A stretch of 64,000 bases of DNA from positions 1 to 64,000 of the forward strand of contig JADZAQ010000051.1 in assembly GCA_020852555.1 (NCBI GenBank), written 5' to 3'. The notes under the pieces are model-generated. The model did not search any database and was not told the DNA's origin. It was given only the letters and a program-made list of their open reading frames with translations. The position numbers and the translations under genes were made by a program. Shown here one piece after another: positions 9,600 through 17,970 of the stretch. This DNA is from Burkholderiales bacterium (GTDB taxonomy: Bacteria; Pseudomonadota; Gammaproteobacteria; Burkholderiales; Casimicrobiaceae). Numbering within the stretch: position 1 is the stretch's first letter; every line of letters begins with the position of its first letter.

Positions 9600-10307
9600 A
9601 TGAAGCCCGTGGCCGTCTTTCGCTTCGCGCGGACCGAGCATCCAGGGCGCTTCGGCACCTGGCTCACCGGTCAACAAATCCCATGGCAGCTCATCGCCAT
9701 CGATGAAGGTGCCGACGTCCCGGCCAGCCCGGACGAGTTCTCCGGCATCGGCATGATGGGCGGACCGATGAGCGTCAACGATCCGCTGCCGTGGATCGCC
9801 CCGCTGTGCAGCCTCCTGCGCGACGCCATCTCCGACGGCACGCCCGTGATCGGTCATTGCCTCGGCGGCCAGCTCATGGCCAAGGCGCTCGGCGCCCGCG
9901 TCACCCGCCTGCCGGCACCCGAGATCGGCTGGTTCCACGTCGACGTCGCCGACCGCGATGCACGGCACGAATGGTTCGGTGACCGGCCGCGCTTCGCCGT
10001 CTTCCAGTGGCACCACGACGGCTTCGATCTGCCCGCGATGGCCACGCGCATCCTCACCAGTGATCTCGTCCCCAACCAGGGCTTCGTGATCGACGCGCGG
10101 CACGTCGGCTTCCAGTGCCACGTGGAAATGACGCGCGACCTCGTCGAGACGTGGTGCCGCATCGGCGCCGACGAGTTGCCCGCACGCAGCAGCGCGCATC
10201 GCCAGAGCGCCGCCGACATCATGAGCGATCTCGATGCGCGCCTCGACGCGCTCGGCGCCGTCGCCGACGGCATTTTTGCGCGCTGGGCCCGCAACCTGCC
10301 CGTGTGA
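9600..10307 (+). CDS. Class I glutamine amidotransferase-like protein
   Basis: 235-residue GuaA-N-like glutaminase domain standing alone. The triad is complete: C87 in VIGHCLGGQ, and H174 and E176 in FQCHVEMT. Stand-alone members of this family hydrolyse glutamine for an unknown partner or act on gamma-glutamyl compounds; the acceptor cannot be told here because no synthetase partner is adjacent. The gene runs into mutL with 13 bases between them and may be co-transcribed with it. The start is the ATG at 9600; the out-of-frame ATG at 9596 is not used. Confidence 0.85.
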   Translation: MKPVAVFRFARTEHPGRFGTWLTGQQIPWQLIAIDEGADVPASPDEFSGIGMMGGPMSVNDPLPWIAPLCSLLRDAISDGTPVIGHCLGGQLMAKALGARVTRLPAPEIGWFHVDVADRDARHEWFGDRPRFAVFQWHHDGFDLPAMATRILTSDLVPNQGFVIDARHVGFQCHVEMTRDLVETWCRIGADELPARSSAHRQSAADIMSDLDARLDALGAVADGIFARWARNLPV

Positions 10308-10320
10308 TGCGAACGTCCTG

Positions 10321-12171
10321 ATGGCGGCGATCCGGACGCTGCCCGATCTGCTCATCAGCCAGATTGCCGCCGGCGAGGTCGTCGAGCGCCCGGCGGCGGT
10401 ACTGAAGGAGCTGCTGGAGAACGCGCTCGACGCCGGCGCGACGCAGGTCGAGGTCGACATCACCGCCGGTGGAGTGAAGCGCATCCGGGTCGTCGACAAC
10501 GGCTGCGGCATCGCTCATGACGAGCTGCCGCTCGCGCTGGCGCGACACGCGACGTCGAAGATCAGATTGCCAGGCGACCTCGAAGCGATCGCCTCGTTGG
10601 GGTTTCGCGGCGAGGCGCTGGCATCGATCGCCTCGGTCGCCCGCGTCTCGCTCGTCTCGCGGGTGGCGGGCACGGCGCATGCGTCGCGTATCGAGGTCGA
10701 AGGCGGCAGCGCCACCTCCGTGGCGCCTGCGGCGCTCGCCGCGGGCACCAGCATCACCGTCGAGGAGCTCTTCTTCAACACGCCCGCACGGCGCAAGTTC
10801 CTGCGCACCGAGGCCACCGAGTGGGGCCATTGCGACGAGTCCTTCCGCCGCATCGCACTCGCGCATCCGCAGGTCGGCTTCACGCTGCAGCACAATGCCC
10901 GTACGGTCCACCGGCTGCCGCCGGGCGAGCGACAGGCACGCGTCGCGGCGATTGCGGGCGACGCCTTCATCGAGCAGGCGGTCGGGGTCGACGTCACGGC
11001 CGGCGATGCCGGACTCACCGGCTTCGCGGTACGGCCCGCGTACGCGGCGCGAGGCGGCGGGCAGTACGTCTTCGTCAACGGCCGCTTCGTGCGCGACCGG
11101 GTCCTCGCGCATGCGCTGCGCGAGGCGTACCGCGATGTTCTGCACCACGATCGCCAGCCCGCGTACGCGCTGTGGCTCACGCTCGATCCGCGGCGGGTCG
11201 ACGTCAACGTGCATCCGCAAAAGACCGAGGTCCGCTTTCGCGACTCGGGGGCGATCCACGAATTGGTACGTCGCGCGGTGGAACGGGCGCTCGCGGCCAC
11301 CGCTGCCGGGCAGGTTGCGGTATCGGCGGCGGACAGGCTCGGCGTCGGCACCGCTTCGGCGCTGCCGGCGGGTATGGTCGGTGATATCGCGGCGGCGTCG
11401 CCGCGCGGCGAGGGTCACGATCCGTCGGCTGCCGAGGGCGGACGCCTCGCTGCTCCGGGGTCGCCGTCGTTCGCTTCCCGGCAAGCGCGCCTCGCCATCG
11501 ATGCCACCGAGCCCTCCGCGTTCTATGCACGCCTGTTCGGTGCGCACGCGAACGGCGCCGCTCCGCCCGCGGTGGCCGACCCTGATGACGCGCATCCTCT
11601 GGGTTTCGCGCTCGCGCAATTGCACGGCGTGTACATCCTCGCGCAGAACCGGCACGGGCTCGTGCTGGTCGACATGCACGCCGCGCACGAGCGCATCGTG
11701 TACGAGCGCTTGAAGGCGGCCGCGGATACGCAACTGCCGGTGCAGCCCTTGCTTGTCCCGGTCACGCTTACCGCCGATCCACTGGAAGTCGCCACGGTGG
11801 AAGCGCACGGCGCCACCGTCGCGGCACTCGGCTTCGCCATCTCCGTGCTGGGGCCGCAGACGCTCGCCGTGCGTGGCGTCCCGGCGCCGTTGGCCGACGC
11901 CGATCCCGCCGTCCTCGCGCGCGCCGTGTTGCACGACATTCGGGAGTTCGGTGGCACGCGGGCGCTCGATGCCCATCGCGACGAACTGCTGGCGACGATC
12001 GCCTGTCACGGCGCCGTACGCGCGCATCGCGCGCTCACCGCGCCCGAGATGAATGCGCTGCTGCGGCAAATGGAAGCCACCGAGCGCAGCGGCCAGTGCA
12101 ATCACGGCCGCCCCACCTGGTACCAGCTCTCGCTCGCCGATCTCGATCGCCTCTTCCTGCGCGGGCGCTAG
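10321..12171 (+). CDS. mutL: DNA mismatch repair protein MutL, endonuclease-type
   Basis: 616-residue GHKL ATPase of mismatch repair. The N-terminal half has [19 protein letters not shown], the lid TSKI and GFRGEAL, plus [12 protein letters not shown] at the end of the transducer domain. The linker (about 340-420) is low in conservation. The C-terminal dimerisation domain carries D451[11 protein letters not shown], a match to the DQHA(x)2E(x)4E metal site, together with ACHGAVRAH and QCNHGRPT. That combination marks nicking MutL proteins, as in Neisseria, and not the E. coli type that relies on MutH. The ATG at 10321 gives the canonical start [20 protein letters not shown]. miaA follows with 34 bases between. 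Confidence 0.96.
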   Translation: MAAIRTLPDLLISQIAAGEVVERPAAVLKELLENALDAGATQVEVDITAGGVKRIRVVDNGCGIAHDELPLALARHATSKIRLPGDLEAIASLGFRGEALASIASVARVSLVSRVAGTAHASRIEVEGGSATSVAPAALAAGTSITVEELFFNTPARRKFLRTEATEWGHCDESFRRIALAHPQVGFTLQHNARTVHRLPPGERQARVAAIAGDAFIEQAVGVDVTAGDAGLTGFAVRPAYAARGGGQYVFVNGRFVRDRVLAHALREAYRDVLHHDRQPAYALWLTLDPRRVDVNVHPQKTEVRFRDSGAIHELVRRAVERALAATAAGQVAVSAADRLGVGTASALPAGMVGDIAAASPRGEGHDPSAAEGGRLAAPGSPSFASRQARLAIDATEPSAFYARLFGAHANGAAPPAVADPDDAHPLGFALAQLHGVYILAQNRHGLVLVDMHAAHERIVYERLKAAADTQLPVQPLLVPVTLTADPLEVATVEAHGATVAALGFAISVLGPQTLAVRGVPAPLADADPAVLARAVLHDIREFGGTRALDAHRDELLATIACHGAVRAHRALTAPEMNALLRQMEATERSGQCNHGRPTWYQLSLADLDRLFLRGR

Positions 12172-12205
12172 GCGAACGGGCGCTTTGCAGGACCGAGAAG
12201 GCGAC

Positions 12206-13141
12206 GTGCATCCCGCGATCCTGCTCATGGGCCCCACGGCGTCGGGCAAGAGCGCGCTCGCCCTCGCGCTGGCCACGGCGCTCGACGGCGAGATCGTCTC
12301 GGTGGATTCCGCGCAGGTCTATCGGGGCATGGACATCGGCACCGCAAAGCCGTCACCGGCTGAGCGGGAGGCGGTGCCGCACCATCTCGTCGACATCGTC
12401 GATCCCACCGAAGCCTATTCTGCGGCACGCTTCGTCACCGATGCGCTCGCCGCCGTCGGCGCGATCCGCGCCCGCGGACGCGTGCCGATCCTGGTCGGTG
12501 GCACCATGCTGTATTTCAAGGCGCTGACCACCGGGCTCTCCGCGTTGCCGCAGGCCGATCCGGCGGTACGTGCGGCACTCGACGCGCGGGCGGTGCGCGA
12601 TGGTTGGCCGACGCTGCACGCGGAACTCGCGCGGGTCGATCCCGCGACCGCGGCACGGGTGGCGCCAACGGATGCGCAGCGCATCCAGCGCGCGCTCGAG
12701 GTCCACGCGCTCGCAGGGATGCCGCTATCGGTCCTGCAGGGTCGACGTTCATCTTCGGCGCCCGCACTCGGTCCCACCGTCGCGCTGGCGATCGTTCCGC
12801 CCGATCGCGCCGCGCTGCACGCCGCCATCGCCGACCGTTTCGAGGCGATGCTCGCCGCCGGGCTCGTCGACGAGTTGCGCACGCTTCGAGTGCGCTTCGC
12901 GCTCGATCCCGGACTACCCGCGATGCGCTGCGTGGGCTATCGCCAGGCGTGGCGCTTCCTCGAAGGCGAGATCGGCGCATCGCAACTGATCGAGCAGGGT
13001 ATCGCCGCCACGCGTCAACTCGCCAAAAGGCAGTACACGTGGTTGCGGGCCACGCCCGCGCACCGCTTCACTCCCGCCGAGGCGCAGGACCTGCGGGCGG
13101 TGCTCGCCCATCTGGCCGCGAGCACGAACGCCGGCATCTGA
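12206..13141 (+). CDS. miaA: tRNA dimethylallyltransferase
   Basis: 311-residue enzyme that adds an isopentenyl group to A37 of tRNAs reading UNN codons. The P-loop GPTASGKS is at residues 9-16, followed by [34 protein letters not shown] and the late [11 protein letters not shown] and [12 protein letters not shown] motifs. I chose the GTG at 12206 because the protein then begins two residues before the conserved [13 protein letters not shown] and has family length; an in-frame TTG at 12185 is an alternative. mutL-miaA adjacency is common in proteobacteria and suggests one operon. Confidence 0.95.
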   Translation: MHPAILLMGPTASGKSALALALATALDGEIVSVDSAQVYRGMDIGTAKPSPAEREAVPHHLVDIVDPTEAYSAARFVTDALAAVGAIRARGRVPILVGGTMLYFKALTTGLSALPQADPAVRAALDARAVRDGWPTLHAELARVDPATAARVAPTDAQRIQRALEVHALAGMPLSVLQGRRSSSAPALGPTVALAIVPPDRAALHAAIADRFEAMLAAGLVDELRTLRVRFALDPGLPAMRCVGYRQAWRFLEGEIGASQLIEQGIAATRQLAKRQYTWLRATPAHRFTPAEAQDLRAVLAHLAASTNAGI

Positions 13142-13166
13142 CGGCGGCCACGACGGGGCACTGTGC

Positions 13167-13172
13167 GATAAT
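13167..13172 (+). promoter_or_regulatory. Candidate -10 box upstream of leuC
   Basis: GATAAT in the short miaA-leuC spacer, 37 bases before the leuC ATG. No clear -35 partner. It would allow the leu operon to be transcribed independently of miaA. Confidence 0.35.
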
Positions 13173-13209
13173 CAGCATTCCGCCGGTATCTCGTTTCGGT
13201 ACCGGCGCG

Positions 13210-14622
13210 ATGACGATGGCACGCACCCTCTACGACAAGCTCTGGGACGCGCACGTGGTCCGCGAAGAACCGGATGGAACGGCGCTCCTCTACATCGATC
13301 GCCACCTCGTGCACGAGGTGACGAGTCCGCAGGCCTACGAAGGGCTGAAGCTCGCCGGCCGCAAGCCGTGGCGCGTGGCGTCGGTGGTGGCGACCGCCGA
13401 CCACAATACGCCGACCAAGGACTGGGACAAGGGGATCGCCGACCCGATCTCGCGCACGCAGGTGGAGACGCTCGACGCCAACATCCGCGAGTTCGGTGCC
13501 AAGGCGTACTTCCCCTTCCTCGACCGTCGCCAGGGCATCGTCCACGTGATCGGTCCCGAGCAGGGGGCGACACTGCCGGGCATGACCGTGGTGTGCGGCG
13601 ACTCGCACACCAGCACGCACGGTGCCTTCGCGGCACTCGCTTTCGGGATCGGCACCTCCGAGGTCGAGCACGTCCTCGCCACGCAGTGCCTCATGATGAA
13701 GAAGGCGAAGTCGATGCTCGTCCGCTGCGACGGCCGGCTGCCGGCGGGCGTCACCTCCAAGGATCTCGTGCTCGCGGTGATCGGCAAGATCGGCACCGCG
13801 GGCGGCACCGGCTACGCCATCGAGTTCGGCGGTGAAGCGGTGCGCGCGCTGTCGATGGAGGCGCGCATGACGATGTGCAACATGGCGATCGAGGCCGGCG
13901 CACGCTCGGGTCTCATCGGCGCCGACGAGCGCACGCTCGACTACGTGCGCGGCCGCACCTTCGCGCCCGCGGGCGAACTGTGGGATCGTGCGGTCGCGCA
14001 GTGGCGGACGCTGGTCACCGATCCCGACGCGGTGTTCGACACCGCCGTGGTCATCGACGCGTCGCGGTTGAGCCCGCAGGTCACCTGGGGGACCTCGCCC
14101 GAGATGGTGACGTCGATCGACGGGTCCGTTCCCGATCCGGATAAGGAGCGCGACGGCACGCGGCGCGAGGGCATCGAGCGGGCGCTCGTCTACATGGGCC
14201 TCGTCCCCAATACGCCGATGACGCAGATTCACATCGACAAGGTGTTCATCGGCTCGTGCACCAACTCGCGCATCGAGGATCTGCGCGCCGCGGCGGCGGT
14301 CGCGCGCGGTCGCCGCGTCGCCAAGAGCGTCAAGCTCGCGATGGTGGTGCCGGGCTCGGGGCTCGTGAAGAAGCAGGCCGAGGCCGAGGGGCTCGATCAG
14401 ATCTTTCGCGACGCCGGTTTCGAGTGGCGCGAGCCGGGGTGCTCGATGTGCCTCGCCATGAACGACGACCGGCTGGAGCCGGGTGAGCGCTGCGCATCGA
14501 CGTCGAATCGCAATTTCGAGGGCCGCCAGGGCACCGGCGGCCGCACGCACCTCGTGAGCCCCGCAATGGCCGCCGCAGCCGCCGTCGAGGGTCGCTTCGT
14601 CGACGTGCGTCGTCTTCATTAG
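13210..14622 (+). CDS. leuC: 3-isopropylmalate dehydratase large subunit
   Basis: 470-residue aconitase-family subunit that isomerises 2-isopropylmalate to 3-isopropylmalate with LeuD. The three [4Fe-4S] ligands are C350 ([12 protein letters not shown]), C411 and C414 ([10 protein letters not shown]). [25 protein letters not shown] and [13 protein letters not shown] are family signatures. A second ATG at 13216 ([15 protein letters not shown]) aligns exactly with the E. coli start, so the true start may be two codons later. leuD follows after 14 bases. leuA is not in the window. Confidence 0.96.
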   Translation: MTMARTLYDKLWDAHVVREEPDGTALLYIDRHLVHEVTSPQAYEGLKLAGRKPWRVASVVATADHNTPTKDWDKGIADPISRTQVETLDANIREFGAKAYFPFLDRRQGIVHVIGPEQGATLPGMTVVCGDSHTSTHGAFAALAFGIGTSEVEHVLATQCLMMKKAKSMLVRCDGRLPAGVTSKDLVLAVIGKIGTAGGTGYAIEFGGEAVRALSMEARMTMCNMAIEAGARSGLIGADERTLDYVRGRTFAPAGELWDRAVAQWRTLVTDPDAVFDTAVVIDASRLSPQVTWGTSPEMVTSIDGSVPDPDKERDGTRREGIERALVYMGLVPNTPMTQIHIDKVFIGSCTNSRIEDLRAAAAVARGRRVAKSVKLAMVVPGSGLVKKQAEAEGLDQIFRDAGFEWREPGCSMCLAMNDDRLEPGERCASTSNRNFEGRQGTGGRTHLVSPAMAAAAAVEGRFVDVRRLH

Positions 14623-14636
14623 ATCGCGAGCGCGTC

Positions 14637-15272
14637 ATGCAGCCTTTCCGCGTGCACACGGGTCTCGTCGCGCCGCTCGATCGCGCGAACGTCGACACCG
14701 ATGCCATCATTCCCAAGCAGTTCCTGAAGTCGATCAAGCGCTCGGGGTTCGGCCCCAATCTCTTCGACGAGTGGCGCTACCTCGATCACGGCGAGCCGGG
14801 CATGAACAACGCGAAGCGGCCGGTCAATCCGGAGTTCGTGCTGAACGTGCCGCGCTACCAGGGTGCCTCGATCCTCCTCGCCCGCCGCAACTTCGGTTGC
14901 GGCAGCTCGCGCGAGCACGCGCCGTGGGCGCTGCACGACTACGGCTTCCGGGCGCTGATCGCGCCGTCGTACGCCGACATCTTCCACAACAACTGCTACA
15001 AGAACGGCCTGCTGCCGATCGTGCTGCGCGAGGCCGAGGTCGACCGGCTCTTTGCCGACACCGCCGCATCCCCGGGGTTCAAACTCACGATCGACCTCGA
15101 ACGGCAGACGGTGGCCACCACCGACGGAGCGCTCGTGTACGGATTCGCGATCGACGCGTCGCGCAAGCACCGCTTGCTGAACGGTCTCGATGACATCGGC
15201 CTCACCTTGCAGCACGCCGACGCGATTCGCGCCTTCGAGGCGAAACGGCTCGCCGACAACCCCTGGCTTTGA
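14637..15272 (+). CDS. leuD: 3-isopropylmalate dehydratase small subunit
   Basis: 211-residue swivel-domain subunit of isopropylmalate isomerase. Signatures include [28 protein letters not shown] and [20 protein letters not shown]. The length is typical for the proteobacterial stand-alone LeuD. It lies between leuC and leuB in one transcription direction. Confidence 0.96.
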   Translation: MQPFRVHTGLVAPLDRANVDTDAIIPKQFLKSIKRSGFGPNLFDEWRYLDHGEPGMNNAKRPVNPEFVLNVPRYQGASILLARRNFGCGSSREHAPWALHDYGFRALIAPSYADIFHNNCYKNGLLPIVLREAEVDRLFADTAASPGFKLTIDLERQTVATTDGALVYGFAIDASRKHRLLNGLDDIGLTLQHADAIRAFEAKRLADNPWL

Positions 15273-15339
15273 CCTTCCCGGCGATGGGAGGTGGCGCCAG
15301 TAACCGCCGGCGCTGCCGGTTCACTTTGGAGCATCGCAG

Positions 15340-16413
15340 ATGAAGATCGCAATCCTGCCGGGTGATGGCATCGGTCCGGAGATCGTGGCGCAGGCGTTGC
15401 GCGTGGTCGAGGTGCTGCGCGGCGAGGGGCTCGCGGTGACCACCGAGTCCGCGCCGATGGGCGGCGCGGGCCACGATGCGGCGGGTGATCCGCTGCCCGA
15501 GGCCACGCTCGCGCTCGCACGCTCGGCGGATGCGATCCTGATGGGCGCGGTCGGCGGTCCGAAGTACGACACCCTGCCACGCGAGAAGCGGCCTGAGCAG
15601 GGTCTCCTGCGGCTGCGCAAGGACCTCGCCCTCTTCGCCAACCTGCGCCCGGCGATCCTCTATCCCGAGCTCGCCGCCGCCTCGACGCTGAAGCCCGAGG
15701 TCGTGGCGGGGCTCGATATCGTCATCGTCCGCGAACTCACCGGCGACATCTACTTCGGCCAGCCGCGTGGCCGCCGGAAGAACGCGGCGGGCGACGACGA
15801 GGGCTTCGACACGATGCACTACAGCGTGCCGGAGATCGAGCGCATCGCCCGCGTGGGCTTCGAGGCGGCGCGCAAGCGCGGCAAGAAGCTCTGCTCGGTC
15901 GACAAGGCCAACGTGCTCGACACCAGTATCCTCTGGCGCGAGACGGTCACCCGGCTCGCCGCACAGTATCCCGAGGTCGCGCTGTCGCACATGTACGTGG
16001 ACAACGCGGCGATGCAGCTCGTGCGCAACCCGAAGCAGTTCGACGTGATCGTGACCGGCAACATGTTCGGCGACATCCTCTCCGACGAGGCGTCGATGCT
16101 CGCCGGATCGATAGGCATGCTGCCGTCGGCGTCGCTCGACGCGCGGCAGAAGGGGCTCTACGAGCCGATTCATGGCTCGGCGCCCGACCTCGCCGGACGG
16201 GACCAGGCCAATCCGCTGGCGACGATCCTGTCGCTCGCCATGCTCTTCCGCTACTCGCTCGCGCGCGCCGACGTCGGCGATCGCATCGAGGCCGCGGTGC
16301 GCAAGGTGCTGGCGCAGGGCCACCGCACGGGCGACATTGCGCTGCCGGGTGAGCAGGTGATCGGCACGCGCGCGATGGGCGACGCCGTGGTCGCGGCGCT
16401 GCGTGATTCGTGA
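15340..16413 (+). CDS. leuB: 3-isopropylmalate dehydrogenase
   Basis: 357-residue NAD-dependent oxidative decarboxylase forming 2-ketoisocaproate in leucine synthesis. Motifs: PGDGIGPEI at the N-terminus, ELTGDIYFG for the substrate-specific loop, SVDKANVL, and the metal-binding [14 protein letters not shown] stretch, then [17 protein letters not shown] at 15328-15331 precedes the ATG by 8 bases. asd follows after 80 bases. Confidence 0.97.
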   Translation: MKIAILPGDGIGPEIVAQALRVVEVLRGEGLAVTTESAPMGGAGHDAAGDPLPEATLALARSADAILMGAVGGPKYDTLPREKRPEQGLLRLRKDLALFANLRPAILYPELAAASTLKPEVVAGLDIVIVRELTGDIYFGQPRGRRKNAAGDDEGFDTMHYSVPEIERIARVGFEAARKRGKKLCSVDKANVLDTSILWRETVTRLAAQYPEVALSHMYVDNAAMQLVRNPKQFDVIVTGNMFGDILSDEASMLAGSIGMLPSASLDARQKGLYEPIHGSAPDLAGRDQANPLATILSLAMLFRYSLARADVGDRIEAAVRKVLAQGHRTGDIALPGEQVIGTRAMGDAVVAALRDS

Positions 16414-16493
16414 CGAAGGCGCCGATCACGCGCGGCGGTCGACGGCGGACGGCGTAGCGAGAGCGTTGGAACATCTTCAATGGAGCAGATGAA

Positions 16494-17609
16494 ATGCGAG
16501 TAGGCATCGTAGGCTGGCGCGGCATGGTGGGCTCGGTCCTCATGCAGCGCATGCGCGAGGAGCGCGATTTCGATCACATCGAGCCGACCTTTTTCTCGAC
16601 GTCCGCCGCGGGCGGCAAGGGGCCCGATGTGGGCAAGGGCGCGGCGCCGCTGCAGGATGCGGGCGACGTCGGCGCGCTCGTGGGCAACGACGCGATCATC
16701 ACCTGCCAGGGCAGCGACTGGACGAGCGAGATGCACCCGAAGCTGCGCGCCGCCGGCTGGAAGGGCTACTTCATCGACGCCGCGAAGACGCTGCGCATGA
16801 AGGACGATGCGGTCATCATCCTCGATCCGGTCAACCGCAAGGTGATCGACGCGGCGCTCGCCAAGGGGGTGCGCGACTACGCCGGCGGCAACTGCACGGT
16901 GAGCCTCATGATGCTGGCGCTTGCCGGCCTCTTCGAGCGCGATCTCATCGAGTGGATGACGTGCATGACGTACCAGGCGGCGTCCGGCGCCGGCGCACAG
17001 AACATGCGCGAGCTCTTGCAGCAGATGGGCGAGACGCACCTCGCCGCGAAGACCCTCCTCGCCGATCCCAAGTCGGCGATTCTCGACATCGATCGCGAGG
17101 TCGCCGGCATCCTGCGCGACGAGCGGTTTCCGAAGCAGCACTTCGGCGTGCCGCTCGCCGGCTCGCTCATTCCGTGGATCGACAAGGACATGGGCACCGG
17201 CATGAGCCTCGAGGAGTGGAAGGGCGGCGCCGAGACCAACAAGATCCTGGGCCGCGACAGCCGCGAGATCATTCCGGTCGATTCGCTGTGCGTGCGCATC
17301 GGCGCGATGCGCTGCCACAGTCAGGCGCTCACCATCAAGCTGCGCCGCGACCTGCCGTTGACCGAGATCGAAGCGATCGTCGGCGGCGCCAATGCGTGGG
17401 TGAAGCTGGTGCCGAACACGCGCGAGGACAGCATGCGCGAGCTCACCCCCGCCGCGGTGACCGGCAAGCTGCACATTCCCGTGGGGCGCATCCGCAAGCT
17501 CGCCATGGGCCCGGAGTACATCAGCGCGTTCACCGTGGGCGACCAGTTGCTGTGGGGGGCGGCGGAGCCGCTGCGCCGGATGCTGCGCATCCTCCTCGAG
17601 CGCCGGTGA
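16494..17609 (+). CDS. asd: Aspartate-semialdehyde dehydrogenase
   Basis: 371-residue NADP-dependent enzyme converting aspartyl phosphate to aspartate semialdehyde, the branch point to lysine/diaminopimelate, threonine and methionine. Nucleotide binding is [14 protein letters not shown], the nucleophile is C134 in [10 protein letters not shown], and [14 protein letters not shown] is typical of the Gram-negative type. [11 protein letters not shown] near the C-terminus carries the active-site His. Its position between leuB and fimV is the usual betaproteobacterial one. Confidence 0.96.
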   Translation: MRVGIVGWRGMVGSVLMQRMREERDFDHIEPTFFSTSAAGGKGPDVGKGAAPLQDAGDVGALVGNDAIITCQGSDWTSEMHPKLRAAGWKGYFIDAAKTLRMKDDAVIILDPVNRKVIDAALAKGVRDYAGGNCTVSLMMLALAGLFERDLIEWMTCMTYQAASGAGAQNMRELLQQMGETHLAAKTLLADPKSAILDIDREVAGILRDERFPKQHFGVPLAGSLIPWIDKDMGTGMSLEEWKGGAETNKILGRDSREIIPVDSLCVRIGAMRCHSQALTIKLRRDLPLTEIEAIVGGANAWVKLVPNTREDSMRELTPAAVTGKLHIPVGRIRKLAMGPEYISAFTVGDQLLWGAAEPLRRMLRILLERR

Positions 17610-17970
17610 CGGCAGGCCGGCGGAGGGCGCACGGCGCAGGCGTGGCGGGCTTCTTGCTTGGCGATCGACGATTCGTGGCAATCGACCAGCTACGGCGGGG
17701 TTGCGGCACTCGCCGCTCCCGTACCGCCGGCGGCGTCGCAAGACGGGAACGCAACAGCGACGCAGGAATGCGGCAGCCTACTAGATATTGTGGGGTCGCG
17801 TGTGAGCCCACTCCATTGGTAGTGATGCGGTCAGCACGATGTCATGAAGCTGTTTGCAGCTCGCGCGGTAGCCGAGAGAAAAGCCGAGCTAATACGGGGG
17901 TTTAGCTTGCACCGCTAAATCCATGATGTTATGTTAGCTTGAGCTGAACGGCATTTCCGAAGGGGGCGGT
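17610..17970. other. asd-fimV intergenic region
   Basis: 361 bases. The first 150 are GC-rich and featureless. From about 17765 to 17960 base composition drops and a regulatory-looking region appears: four GCTAA/TTAGC pentamers in alternating orientation (17888-17892, 17902-17906, 17914-17918, 17934-17938) and a promoter candidate at 17907-17935. No small gene is evident. Confidence 0.5.
17907..17935 (+). promoter_or_regulatory. Candidate sigma-70 promoter of fimV
   Basis: TTGCAC (17907-17912) and TATGTT (17930-17935) are separated by 17 bases and lie 35 bases before the fimV ATG. The -35 and -10 overlap two of the TTAGC/GCTAA pentamers, which would suit control by a DNA-binding protein. Confidence 0.45.
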
